19,067 nt of DNA from JBELHO01 sp042091375 (GTDB lineage Bacteria > Pseudomonadota > Gammaproteobacteria > Enterobacterales > Alteromonadaceae). Location of the stretch: positions 1-19,067 of the forward strand of contig JBELHO010000061.1 in assembly GCA_042091375.1 (NCBI GenBank). The letters are read 5' to 3'. The notes beneath the pieces are model-generated. The model did no database searches. It had not been told where the DNA came from and worked only from the letters and a program-made list of their open reading frames with translations. Positions 1 through 8,009 of the stretch are shown here, one piece after another. How positions within the stretch are numbered: the stretch's first letter is position 1; the number at the start of each line of letters is the position of its first letter. A program made the position numbers and the translations under genes.

Positions 1-19
1 ATATCAATTCGAACAGGTA

Positions 20-92
20 ACTTGAACCTAGTATGATGACTTGAACATGTTTGATCACTTGAACATGTATGATCACTTGAACATGTTTGATA
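20..92. repeat. 18-bp tandem repeat upstream of the cobalamin operon
   Basis: Three contiguous 18-bp copies, ACTTGAACATGTTTGATC, ACTTGAACATGTATGATC and ACTTGAACATGTTTGATA, occupy 39-92. A more divergent 19-bp copy precedes them at 20-38. Copies one and three contain the 8-bp palindrome AACATGTT, and the copy junctions create TGATCA. The array ends 25 bases before the btuD start. It could be a multi-site operator, or just a slipped-strand duplication. One frame through it is open from 32 and ends with a TGA that overlaps the btuD ATG. Confidence 0.85.
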
Positions 93-117
93 ACTTTTAC
101 AAAAAAGCGAATAAACA

Positions 118-951
118 ATGAGCCAAGACCCAAAAGGATCTCAACCAGCATTATTAACTGCAGAAAACCTAAGTTGGTCTGTTGACGGTGAGCTGATCCT
201 TAACGATATTAACTTCACTGTTAAACAAGGCAGCTTTACCGGGTTATTAGGGCCAAATGGTGCAGGAAAATCCAGCTTGTTGCGCTGTTTATATCGCTTT
301 GTAAAGCCTGATCAAGGCACTGTCAGTTTCAAAAATCGCAATATTTGGCAGCTTAATGCCAATGATCACGCTAAGCAAGTGGCTGTTGTTCTACAAGAAA
401 CGCCATCGCATTTTAATCTAACGGTACACAATGTGGTTGCCTTAGGGTTAATTCCCCACAAAGGGATTTTTGCACGAGCCAATGCGGCTGATGAAGAAAA
501 AATCAACCAAGCTATCGCCGAAGTTGGCCTTACTCATAAAACTCAGCAAAATTTTGAGTGCCTGTCTGGCGGTGAAAAACAACGCGCACTCATTGCTCGT
601 GCCATAGTGCAGTCACCCAGTCTATTGATCATGGACGAACCAACAAGTCACTTAGATGTACGCTATCAAATTCAAATCATGGAATTAGCAAAGTCACTTG
701 GCATAACGATCATCGCTTCTTTTCACGATCTCAATCTTGCCAGTGCCATGTGCGATAACTTACTGGTGTTAAATCAAGGTCAGTTGGTGTGCCAAGGTGC
801 CCCAAAAGAGGTGATCACCACTGCAATGTTATCGGATGTGTTTGGTGTTTGCGCCCAAGTCAGTGAACATCATCAGCACCAAGCTCCGCATATTTCCTAT
901 TTTTATGGCTATAACGACAATAAAAATACCTGTGGGGGAAACCATGCTTAG
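118..951 (+). CDS. btuD: Cobalamin ABC transporter ATP-binding protein BtuD
   Basis: Cytoplasmic ATPase that powers import of vitamin B12 and other corrinoids through BtuC. The 277-residue protein is an ABC ATPase of the FepC/BtuD class. It has Walker A GPNGAGKS at residues 45-52, a Q-loop glutamine near 93, signature LSGGE at 149-153, Walker B LLIMDEP at 169-175 and an H-loop His near 203. The family also includes iron-siderophore and haem ATPases. The B12 assignment rests on the gene order, since btuC overlaps it by 8 bases and cob genes and btuF follow. The His-rich C-terminal tail (EHHQHQAPH) lies outside the conserved core. No good Shine-Dalgarno precedes the ATG (only AAAAAAGCGA), which is weak for the first visible gene of an operon. 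Confidence 0.9.
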   Translation: MSQDPKGSQPALLTAENLSWSVDGELILNDINFTVKQGSFTGLLGPNGAGKSSLLRCLYRFVKPDQGTVSFKNRNIWQLNANDHAKQVAVVLQETPSHFNLTVHNVVALGLIPHKGIFARANAADEEKINQAIAEVGLTHKTQQNFECLSGGEKQRALIARAIVQSPSLLIMDEPTSHLDVRYQIQIMELAKSLGITIIASFHDLNLASAMCDNLLVLNQGQLVCQGAPKEVITTAMLSDVFGVCAQVSEHHQHQAPHISYFYGYNDNKNTCGGNHA

Positions 952-2035
952 GTCGAATGCCACTAAAAAAACCGCGCAACATGAATATATCAACAAAGAC
1001 TCAACCGGTGGAGCTTGGTTAGAAAGAAAGCGTATCAGCAAGCCAGGCGTTGTCATTTTTACTTTGTTGCTGTGCTTGTTGAGTCTTTTTTGTGCACTGT
1101 CTTTTGGCGCCGCAGATATTTCTTTTGTTGATGTTTGGCAGAGTATTTGGCCAAATCACACCAATGCAGACAGTGGTTTTATCCATCGTATTATCTGGGA
1201 GTTGCGCATGCCCAGAGCTTTATTGGCTTTTCTCGCAGGTTGTGGTTTAGCCATTTCGGGGCTTATTCTGCAAACCGTGACACGCAACCCACTAGCCGAT
1301 CCCTACTTATTTGGCATATCAGCAGGCGCATCTTTGGGAGTTGTGATCCTGATCACCTTAACGGCAAGTCTTTTTACTTGGTTAATGCCGGTTGCCGCAT
1401 TTATTGGCAGTTTGCTGGCAATGTTGATGTTAATGTTGATTTCAGCTCGAAGACAAAGTCAACAGGTCGAGTCCATGTTACTCGCGGGTGTGGCCTTGTC
1501 ATTTTTGTTTAGCTCTTTTACCAACTTGTTGCTTTATCACACAGATCCGCAAGCCGTGACTGCAGTGCTTTTTTGGACATTGGGCAGTTTTTCCCGCGCT
1601 CAATGGGGAAACTTACTCTTCCCTACCCTAGTGATCATGGCTTGTATGATCTTTATGTTAGCGTATCGGCGTCAACTCAATGCCATGTTATTAGGCGATG
1701 AAAGTGCCACCACCTTGGGCATTAATGTGACGCGCTTTCGTATGATCATGTTGCTACTTAGCTCGTTGATCACCGCTACCTTAGTTTCTCTTTGTGGCGG
1801 TATTGGTTTTGTTGGCTTGATGATCCCTCATATTGTGCGCTTTTTTATTTCTCAGGGCACCCTCTTTGGCATTTTACTTACCGCCCTTGTAGGCGGTATA
1901 TTTATGATCTGGGTTGATATATTATCGCGCACCCTTCTGGACAACCAAGAATTACCGGTCGGCGTGATCACCGCAGCAACGGGCAGTTTATTTTTCCTCA
2001 CTTTACTTTACATTAGAAAGAATAAACCGAGTTAA
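944..2035 (+). CDS. btuC: Cobalamin ABC transporter permease BtuC
   Basis: Inner-membrane permease of the FecCD/BtuC family that forms the corrinoid channel with BtuD and receives substrate from BtuF. About ten hydrophobic segments are visible. Family landmarks include the stretch beginning LRMPRALLAFLAGCGLAISG, then TRNPLADPYLFGISAGASLG, and a late GGIGFVGLMIPHIVR, the coupling region near the C-terminus. I chose ATG 944 because GTGGGGGAA lies immediately upstream and the start overlaps the btuD stop. The longer frame from 836 would lie deep inside btuD and has no Shine-Dalgarno. From 944 the protein has 363 residues, with a hydrophilic N-terminal extension of roughly 35 residues before the first membrane helix compared with the usual BtuC. 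Confidence 0.9.
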   Translation: MLRSNATKKTAQHEYINKDSTGGAWLERKRISKPGVVIFTLLLCLLSLFCALSFGAADISFVDVWQSIWPNHTNADSGFIHRIIWELRMPRALLAFLAGCGLAISGLILQTVTRNPLADPYLFGISAGASLGVVILITLTASLFTWLMPVAAFIGSLLAMLMLMLISARRQSQQVESMLLAGVALSFLFSSFTNLLLYHTDPQAVTAVLFWTLGSFSRAQWGNLLFPTLVIMACMIFMLAYRRQLNAMLLGDESATTLGINVTRFRMIMLLLSSLITATLVSLCGGIGFVGLMIPHIVRFFISQGTLFGILLTALVGGIFMIWVDILSRTLLDNQELPVGVITAATGSLFFLTLLYIRKNKPS

Positions 2036-2085
2036 CTTGCGATGATTTTTTTTACACTGATTTTCACTGACATTTTGAGAAAGTT

Positions 2086-3138
2086 ATGACATTTACAATT
2101 GAGCCAGTAAGCGATGCCCTTGATGATCAGATCCAAGGGACTATTGATGGTAAAACCAAACCTTTAGGTGCGCTTGGACAATTAGAAACGTTAGCTAAAC
2201 AACTTGCCCGTGTTCAAGCTATGGGTGGCGAGAAAATTGACTCGTTAACCATAAATAAGCCAAGTCTTATTGTTTTTGCCGGTGATCACGGGGTGGCTGC
2301 TCAAGGCGTTTCCATAGCACCAAGTGAAGTGACTGGGCAAATGGTGGCTAATTTTGCTACTGGTGGCGCTGCTATTAACGTTTTTTGTCGGCAACTCGGT
2401 TGGCAGTTAAGAGTTGTCGATGCCGGAATACTCAACCAACCGGCGGTACAGCTCAATGTGCTTGATCAAAGGTTAGGCAGTATCACCAATCCGCTTCATT
2501 TACAGCCAGCTATGTCACTAGAGACAGTAAAACAAGGTTTTGAAAAAGCACAATCACTGATCAAACAAACCAAGGAAAACGGCTGCAACTTGGTGGCTTT
2601 TGGTGAAATGGGTATTGGCAATACCACCTCAGCGTCGGCGATCATGGCGGCAGTTATGCAACTTTCAGCTGCTGAAACTGTGGGCAAAGGCACAGGGGTA
2701 ACTGACGACATTATCAAAAAGAAACAAAAAATTGTTGAGCAAGCCCTCGAGTTACATGGCCATCTGTTATCAGATCCACTTCAGGTATTGGCTTGTTTAG
2801 GCGGCTATGAAATTGTGCAAATAACAGGAGCAATGTTGGCAGCAGCGGAAGAAGGCATGCACATAGTTGTCGACGGATTCATTTGTACTGCGGCTGCAAT
2901 GGTTGCTGTACAAATAAGCCCTGCAGTAAAGGATTATATGATTTTCGCTCATTGCTCAGGTGAACAAGGCCATCAAAAAATGTTGCAATGGCTTGCTGTG
3001 CAACCCTTGTTAAGCCTTGGCCTGCGCTTAGGAGAAGGCACAGGTGCAGCTTTGGCCTTGCCGCTTATTCAAGCATCCGCCAGTTTTTATAACGACATGG
3101 CAAGTTTTGAGCAAGCTGCAGTGACTAATGTGCTTTAA
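2086..3138 (+). CDS. cobT: Nicotinate-nucleotide--dimethylbenzimidazole phosphoribosyltransferase CobT
   Basis: Cytosolic enzyme that transfers phosphoribose from nicotinate mononucleotide to 5,6-dimethylbenzimidazole, giving alpha-ribazole phosphate, the activated lower ligand of B12. The 350-residue length is typical. The N-terminal KTKPLGALGQLE, FAGDHGVAAQGVS and GEMGIGNTTSASA motifs are all present. The C-terminal LGEGTGAAL places Glu at residue 317, the number of the catalytic Glu known in Salmonella CobT. It starts 50 bases after btuC, the widest gap in the operon, with GAGAAAG as a plausible ribosome site. CobS downstream consumes its product after dephosphorylation. Confidence 0.97.
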   Translation: MTFTIEPVSDALDDQIQGTIDGKTKPLGALGQLETLAKQLARVQAMGGEKIDSLTINKPSLIVFAGDHGVAAQGVSIAPSEVTGQMVANFATGGAAINVFCRQLGWQLRVVDAGILNQPAVQLNVLDQRLGSITNPLHLQPAMSLETVKQGFEKAQSLIKQTKENGCNLVAFGEMGIGNTTSASAIMAAVMQLSAAETVGKGTGVTDDIIKKKQKIVEQALELHGHLLSDPLQVLACLGGYEIVQITGAMLAAAEEGMHIVVDGFICTAAAMVAVQISPAVKDYMIFAHCSGEQGHQKMLQWLAVQPLLSLGLRLGEGTGAALALPLIQASASFYNDMASFEQAAVTNVL

Positions 3139-3176
3139 TATCACTTGCCCAAATAAAAGAAAATAAAAGAAAACAA

Positions 3177-3995
3177 ATGATGTCACCAACACTCAGACAA
3201 AACATGCAAGATCAACTGAGATTACTGCTTTTAGCGATCAGTTTTTTCACCCGTATTCCGGTTCGTTTATCTCCGCCAGTGACGCCAGAGCAGCTAAACC
3301 AAGCCAGTCGATATTTTGCGGTGGTTGGCCTCATTATCGGCAGTATTTGTGCATTAGTGTACGCTGTTTCGGCTGAGTTCTTCCCCAAAACTATCGCGGT
3401 GTTAATCGCCATGGCAGCAAGCTTATTGATCACCGGAGCTTTTCATGAAGACGGTTGGGCGGATGTTTGGGATGGTTTTGGTGGGGGTTGGAGCGTTGAG
3501 CAAAAACTCAACATTATGAAAGACAGTCGTTTAGGCACCTACGGTGCAGCGGCACTGTTCGTTATTTTACTACTCAAATTTCAAAGTTTAATGGCACTTG
3601 CCTCGCCTGTACTTGGGCTTATTTTAGCGAACACCTTGAGCCGTGTCGTGGCTACCAGTTTGATTGTCAGCATGCCTTATGTCACAGAAGATGCCACCTC
3701 AAAAGTTAAACCTGTCGCACAAGTGTTATCCAACAACAGCTTAATGATTTTACTACTCACTGGCCTAGTGGTGAGCTTGTGGTATTTGCCAATAGGGCAA
3801 TGTATTTTATTGTTTGTGATTTTATTTTTATTTCGAGCCTTGTTGGCTTTTTGGTTTACCCGTCAACTGGGAGGTTATACTGGCGATTGTTTAGGCGCAG
3901 CGCAGCAAAGCAGTGAAATTGTCATTTATCTGAGTTTGTTGATCTTTGGCTATGGCGAAACGGCTTTAAACGCCAGCATAGGTATGGCCAGCTGA
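3177..3995 (+). CDS. cobS: Adenosylcobinamide-GDP ribazoletransferase CobS
   Basis: Integral membrane cobalamin synthase. It joins adenosylcobinamide-GDP to alpha-ribazole or its phosphate, the last assembly step of adenosylcobalamin. The 272-residue protein carries the family signature HEDGWADVWDG at residues 90-100, followed by GFGGG and then MKDSRLGTYG at 114-123. Several hydrophobic helices follow, and the usual late GDCLGA motif is present. Two ATGs are adjacent (3177 and 3180). The upstream stretch is A-rich with a short AAATAAAAG duplication and only a weak Shine-Dalgarno, so either ATG could serve. The stop codon shares one base with the cobU start (TGATG). Confidence 0.96.
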   Translation: MMSPTLRQNMQDQLRLLLLAISFFTRIPVRLSPPVTPEQLNQASRYFAVVGLIIGSICALVYAVSAEFFPKTIAVLIAMAASLLITGAFHEDGWADVWDGFGGGWSVEQKLNIMKDSRLGTYGAAALFVILLLKFQSLMALASPVLGLILANTLSRVVATSLIVSMPYVTEDATSKVKPVAQVLSNNSLMILLLTGLVVSLWYLPIGQCILLFVILFLFRALLAFWFTRQLGGYTGDCLGAAQQSSEIVIYLSLLIFGYGETALNASIGMAS

Positions 3996-4567
3996 TGACA
4001 ATTCATTTAATTATCGGCGGTGCCCGTTCAGGCAAAAGCTCATTTGCAGAAAGGCAAGCTGAGTACATAGAAGCAACGACACAATCACAGGTGACCTATC
4101 TCGCTACTGCCCAACCACTCGATGCAGAGATGTCAGCGCGCATTGAACAACATCAACAACAAAGGCCTGATCATTGGACTACAATTGAATCCCCCATTGC
4201 ATTAGCTAGCACCATTGAGCAGCTAGTCATAACCCATCAAAAGCAGCATAAAACCGCCATAACCATTTTAGTTGACTGTCTTACCTTATGGTTAAGTAAT
4301 TGTTTATGCTCGCCAGAGAAAAGTCGCTGGCAGGAAGAAAAGCAGCATTTTCTCAAGGTACTCGCAGAGCATGCTAAAACAACTGAGGTAAATCTGTTGT
4401 TAGTCAGTAATGAAGTCGGTCATGGCATTGTACCTTTGGGGGAATTATCGCGAAATTTTGTTGATCAAGCGGGCTGGCTACATCAAGACATTGCTGCCAT
4501 AGCAACCCAAGTGGATTTTATTATGGCCGGCATTGCTTTGCCATTAAAGTCCAAGGATAAACAATGA
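3995..4567 (+). CDS. cobU: Bifunctional adenosylcobinamide kinase / guanylyltransferase CobU
   Basis: Phosphorylates adenosylcobinamide and then transfers GMP to give adenosylcobinamide-GDP, the substrate of CobS. The 190-residue protein has the P-loop GGARSGKSS at residues 8-16. The RIEQHQQQRPDHW block follows, whose His53 corresponds to the guanylylated His of Salmonella CobU. VDCLTLWLSN lies at 93-102 and VSNEVGHGIVP at 137-147. All family motifs are intact and the length is normal. It is tightly packed, overlapping cobS by one base and cobQ by four (ATGA), so translational coupling is likely. The gene is called cobP in some organisms. Confidence 0.96.
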   Translation: MTIHLIIGGARSGKSSFAERQAEYIEATTQSQVTYLATAQPLDAEMSARIEQHQQQRPDHWTTIESPIALASTIEQLVITHQKQHKTAITILVDCLTLWLSNCLCSPEKSRWQEEKQHFLKVLAEHAKTTEVNLLLVSNEVGHGIVPLGELSRNFVDQAGWLHQDIAAIATQVDFIMAGIALPLKSKDKQ

Positions 4568-6099
4568 AAACCCTGATGGTACAAGGAACCACCTCAGATG
4601 CAGGTAAAAGCACCCTAGTTGCAGGCCTTTGTCGTGTTTTTGTTAATCGAGGCTTTAAAGTTGCCCCATTTAAACCACAAAATATGGCATTAAATAGCGC
4701 TGTAACTGCAGACGGTGGTGAAATAGGCAGGGCTCAGGCACTGCAGGCCATTGCAGCTAATATTGCTCCGCGCGTTGATTTCAATCCAATTTTACTAAAA
4801 CCCAACAGTGATACTGGCGCGCAAGTGATCGTTCATGGCAAAGCCCTTAGCAATATGGAAGCGAGTCGTTATCACGACTATAAAAAAGTGGCGATGCAAG
4901 CTGTACTAGAGTCTCACCATCGATTAGCTAAAGAGTTTGATGTGCTAATGGTTGAAGGAGCAGGCAGCCCAGCTGAAATTAACTTACGCAACCATGATCT
5001 TGCCAACATGGGGTATGCTGAAAAAGTCGATTGCCCAGTAATATTAGTCGCTGATATTGACCGAGGCGGGGTTTTTGCCCACTTAGTTGGTACCCTTGAG
5101 TTATTGTCTAAATCGGAGCAAGCTCGAGTAAAAGGCTTTGTGATCAACCGTTTTCGTGGAGATATGGGGCTATTAGAATCAGGTCTTATTTGGCTTGAAA
5201 AGCGCACCGGGAAACCCGTATTAGGGGTTCTACCTTATTTACATGACTTAGCCCTTGATGCCGAAGATGCTATTGCCTTCGACAATAGGATCACTGCCAG
5301 CAAAATATCAATAGCAGTGCCCTTACTGCCGCACATCAGTAATCACACCGACTTTGATCCTTTAAGGCTTAATCCTGAAATCAATTTGCGTTACGTAAAA
5401 ATGGGTGAGTCCATTGCACAATGTGATCTAGTGATCTTACCGGGCAGTAAAAATGTCATTGCTGATCTGGCCTTTTTAAAAGCCCAAGGTTGGCAACAAG
5501 ACATAAACCGTCATTTGCGATATGGTGGAAAAGTGCTGGGGATTTGTGGTGGCTTGCAAATGTTAGGCAATAAAATCTTTGATCCCCTCGGCATCGAATC
5601 AACAAGGCAACAAAACGGTGAACGAGCTATTTCAGGTTTAGGTTTAGCTGATTTTACCACTAGGTTAACGGCGGAAAAAACACTCACTCAAGTGACTGGC
5701 AAGTTAGCCATAGCTGAGCAAGAGTGTGATGTGTTTGGTTATGAAATACATTGCGGTCAATCTCAAGGTACAGCCCTAAAATCGCCTTTGATCACTGACT
5801 TATCAGTGGGTAGATCAGGCATGGATGGTTTTATATCAGCAGACAATCAGATAGCGGCTACCTACTTACATGGCTTGTTTGATCATGCAGCGGTAACTCA
5901 TGCTATATTGCAATGGGTTAACAAAGATCACAATGTACAGTCAGTGATCGACATCAACCATCACAGAGCAGTGCAATTGGATCGATTAGCGGCTGTTTGT
6001 GAGCAACATTTACGTATCGATGCTATTCAACAAATTTTACAAGCGAGTGTGACTACGAGTAGTGAACTAAGGACTCGCGAACAAAAGGTCAGGGTATGA
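4564..6099 (+). CDS. cobQ: Cobyric acid synthase CobQ
   Basis: Glutamine-dependent amidase that adds four amide groups to adenosylcobyrinic acid a,c-diamide, giving adenosylcobyric acid. The 511-residue protein shows the two expected domains. The N-terminal dethiobiotin-synthetase-like ATPase has GTTSDAGKST near residue 8 and KPQNMALNSAVT near 38. The C-terminal class-I glutamine amidotransferase has nucleophile Cys328 in GICGGLQMLG, plus YEIHCG and YLHGLFD with His436. The catalytic Cys and His are therefore present. It overlaps cobU and btuF by four bases each. No enzyme for the preceding ring steps is in this window, so it may act on salvaged precursors or with genes elsewhere. Confidence 0.96.
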   Translation: MKTLMVQGTTSDAGKSTLVAGLCRVFVNRGFKVAPFKPQNMALNSAVTADGGEIGRAQALQAIAANIAPRVDFNPILLKPNSDTGAQVIVHGKALSNMEASRYHDYKKVAMQAVLESHHRLAKEFDVLMVEGAGSPAEINLRNHDLANMGYAEKVDCPVILVADIDRGGVFAHLVGTLELLSKSEQARVKGFVINRFRGDMGLLESGLIWLEKRTGKPVLGVLPYLHDLALDAEDAIAFDNRITASKISIAVPLLPHISNHTDFDPLRLNPEINLRYVKMGESIAQCDLVILPGSKNVIADLAFLKAQGWQQDINRHLRYGGKVLGICGGLQMLGNKIFDPLGIESTRQQNGERAISGLGLADFTTRLTAEKTLTQVTGKLAIAEQECDVFGYEIHCGQSQGTALKSPLITDLSVGRSGMDGFISADNQIAATYLHGLFDHAAVTHAILQWVNKDHNVQSVIDINHHRAVQLDRLAAVCEQHLRIDAIQQILQASVTTSSELRTREQKVRV

Positions 6100-6923
6100 A
6101 TCTTATTTTTAAACGATTATGTATTGTTAGTTTACTGCTTACACCCTTTACTAATAGCGCTACAGAGCAACGCATCGTCGCACTTGCACCGCATATTGTT
6201 GAAATGCTATTTGACATAGGTGCAGGTGATCACATTGTCGGCACGGTATCTTATGCAGACTACCCCAAAGCCGCACTGACAATTCCGCGTATTGGTGGCT
6301 ATAACGGTATTCAAATTGAAAAAATACTCGAACTTAAGCCAGATCTCGTGATTGTTTGGCAATCAGGCAATAAAGTGTCAGATATTGAACAAATGGAAAA
6401 AATGGGCTTAAACATTTTTTACAGTAAACCCGATAAAATTGAAGATGTTGCCAAGGAATTGCGAGCATTAGGTAACATTACTGGTCATCAAGCGCAAGCT
6501 GAAGTGGTTGCAAATCGCTACAGTGAAAAACTGAAAAAATTACGCCAGCAGTATATCAATGTGGCGCCAATGCAGGTTTTTTATCAGCTTTGGCCACAGC
6601 CTATGCGCACAGTCAATAAAGACACCTTGATCAATCAATTAATTGACGTTTGTCAGGGGCAGAATGTTTTTTCAGATAATCCAACACCCTATCCGCAAAT
6701 TAGTATTGAAAATGTCATTGTTGCACAGCCCGAAGTGATTATTTTACCCGAACAGACATCGGAGCAGGAAATACCCATGATTGAATGGCACAAATGGCCA
6801 GAAATTCCGGCGGTAAAGCACGATCGGTTTATTGGTATTAATGCTGATCTCACCCATAGGTTTAGTACGCGAATGCTAGACGGGATCGAAGACATGTGCG
6901 CAAAAATGGATGCGTTTCGTTAA
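6096..6923 (+). CDS. btuF: Cobalamin-binding periplasmic protein BtuF
   Basis: Periplasmic solute-binding component that hands corrinoids to BtuC and BtuD. The 275-residue protein begins with a signal peptide (MNLIFKRLCIVSLLLTPF, likely cut around residues 20-24). The mature protein starts RIVALAPHIVEMLFDIGAGDHIVG, the usual opening of the helical-backbone BtuF/FepB fold (peripla_BP_2). IGGYNGIQIEKILELKPDLVIVW follows. The start overlaps the cobQ stop as ATGA, with AAAAGGTCAGGG as ribosome site. Splitting the transporter so that the binder is last and permease plus ATPase are first brackets the cob genes. A siderophore binder has the same fold, so the B12 assignment leans on the operon. Confidence 0.9.
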   Translation: MNLIFKRLCIVSLLLTPFTNSATEQRIVALAPHIVEMLFDIGAGDHIVGTVSYADYPKAALTIPRIGGYNGIQIEKILELKPDLVIVWQSGNKVSDIEQMEKMGLNIFYSKPDKIEDVAKELRALGNITGHQAQAEVVANRYSEKLKKLRQQYINVAPMQVFYQLWPQPMRTVNKDTLINQLIDVCQGQNVFSDNPTPYPQISIENVIVAQPEVIILPEQTSEQEIPMIEWHKWPEIPAVKHDRFIGINADLTHRFSTRMLDGIEDMCAKMDAFR

Positions 6924-6973
6924 ACCTATTGCCTATCGCCATGCAACTTGTCTCTCGGGGTTGTCTGGCAAGT

Positions 6974-7009
6974 GTGCAAACCTAAATACTAGTGCCAACC
7001 TAAACGCTA
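6974..7009. repeat. Two-copy 18-bp imperfect tandem repeat
   Basis: GTGCAAACCTAAATACTA at 6974-6991 is followed directly by GTGCCAACCTAAACGCTA at 6992-7009. The copies match at 15 of 18 positions. The array sits about 50 bases after the btuF stop and has no visible dyad symmetry. Confidence 0.7.
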
Positions 7010-7178
7010 AGACTTATAAATACAGCTCTCAGGTCGGCATAATTCATGTAAAGGTTACTTCTTCAAAATAAACTTATAAGCTCAGTAAAATAAAATGCCT
7101 AAGAGTTGCAAAAGTAACAATAATATAATGCAAGCTATTGCTTCTCCTCGTATTTCACTTGATTTTATGAGTGCATAC

Positions 7179-7226
7179 TAGACAATACCAATAGACAATA
7201 CCAATAGACAATACCAATAGACAATA
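7179..7226. repeat. 13-bp tandem repeat, 3.7 copies
   Basis: Three perfect copies of TAGACAATACCAA (7179-7191, 7192-7204, 7205-7217) are followed by a partial TAGACAATA at 7218-7226. The 13-bp period is not a multiple of three and the array is noncoding. The perfect identity suggests a recent slippage event and possible length variation between strains. Confidence 0.95.
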
Positions 7227-7266
7227 AAGTATACAAACAGGATTGCCATTTGAACCTTGCCATGTG

Positions 7267-7755
7267 CTAACACTCAGAATAAGTCAGTTTTTCTGAAACG
7301 AGTATATATTTAGTTGATTGGAGTTTAATGAATTGATATGGATTTGTCATAGCAGTCGTCACAACACATGTCTCACCAGGAAAGCGATAATCAACTTCTG
7401 CTTGTATATTATTTGAGTTATCTGAGTCGTCAGAAAATGAAACCGTTAAACTATAGCCCCCCGTTGTCTGAGCTCCCATATCAATTAATAGGACGGATTC
7501 ATTGCTAAAATCAATTTGCTCAACTGGCTCTGATGACCTTTTCAGTAACTCATTTTCATATTCTTGTTGAGTTGTTATAACCATTACGCCTTTATTGGTG
7601 GTATTTGCAAATTCATTATAAATAGCCTGATGAATGATTTCAGGCTCGACAGGAGCTTCAATTGGTTGAGTGCTATCAGAGTTTGATTCAGCTTGCGCAG
7701 AATTACACCCTTGTAATTGGTATATTAATGGTAAAAAAATGAGTAAACGTTTCAT
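7267..7755 (-). CDS. Small lipoprotein with PrcB-like domain
   Basis: A 162-residue predicted lipoprotein. MKRLLIFLPLIYQLQGC has a short charged start, a hydrophobic core and the lipobox LQGC with Cys17, so it should be lipidated and exported. A Ser/Glu-rich linker follows. The C-terminal half contains the pattern IDFSNESVLLIDMGAQTTGGYSLTVSF and later AMTNPYQFIKL. These recall the PrcB_C family (protease complex subunit PrcB, first known from the Treponema dentilisin complex). That resemblance is recalled, not tested. No protease gene is adjacent, so a partner cannot be named. Upstream AAGGGC lies about 11 bases before the ATG. It converges on btuF and is probably monocistronic. Confidence 0.75.
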   Translation of the reverse strand: MKRLLIFLPLIYQLQGCNSAQAESNSDSTQPIEAPVEPEIIHQAIYNEFANTTNKGVMVITTQQEYENELLKRSSEPVEQIDFSNESVLLIDMGAQTTGGYSLTVSFSDDSDNSNNIQAEVDYRFPGETCVVTTAMTNPYQFIKLQSTKYILVSEKLTYSEC

Positions 7756-7932
7756 GTCTGGTAATGCCCTTAATTTTATATTTTGCAGTAATTAAATAAC
7801 AGGCAATAAGCATAAATGTACGAAACTGAATGGATCCTGAACGACCTCGCTAAAATAAAGGAACGAAATAAAATAATGAGAAATTTATAGCGACTGTCAT
7901 TTAAAATTGTCAGCAATCACTGCAACACACAT

Positions 7933-7958
7933 AAAAAAGCGACCCATAGGATCGCTTT
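7933..7958 (-). terminator. Intrinsic terminator of the ABC transporter operon
   Basis: Read on the minus strand, AAAGCGA (plus-strand 7952-7958) pairs with TCGCTTT (7936-7942) around a 9-base loop whose CC and GG could extend the stem. The right arm runs straight into six consecutive T residues. It lies about 50 bases past the permease stop codon, the correct position to end that operon and insulate the lipoprotein gene. Confidence 0.75.
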
Positions 7959-8009
7959 GCCTCATTGACCTTAAAAAAGGTGAACCTGTTTATCCCCTAT
8001 GAATAAAAG

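Larger units (their letters stand above)
6924..7266. other. Convergent spacer between btuF and the lipoprotein gene
   Basis: This 343-bp stretch lies between two converging genes. I see no coding frame worth calling and no convincing GC-rich hairpin plus T-run to end the cobalamin operon. The best candidate pairs ACTTG with CAAGT around 6950-6973 and lacks a T-tract. The two tandem repeats listed separately are the only clear structure. The rest is AT-rich. Confidence 0.6.

Noticed and set aside
1..117. Cobalamin riboswitch before btuD
   Set aside because: Expected for such an operon, but no B12-box-like sequence or large fold is visible. The aptamer would need about 200 bases, so it could only lie upstream of the window.
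836..943. Longer N-terminus for btuC starting at 836
   Set aside because: It would lie inside btuD in another frame with no ribosome site. ATG 944 has GTGGGGGAA upstream and fits the operon overlap.
7179..7226. CRISPR-like array
   Set aside because: Units of 13 bp are directly adjacent with no spacers, and no cas genes are present. It is a simple tandem repeat, as is the array at 20-92.
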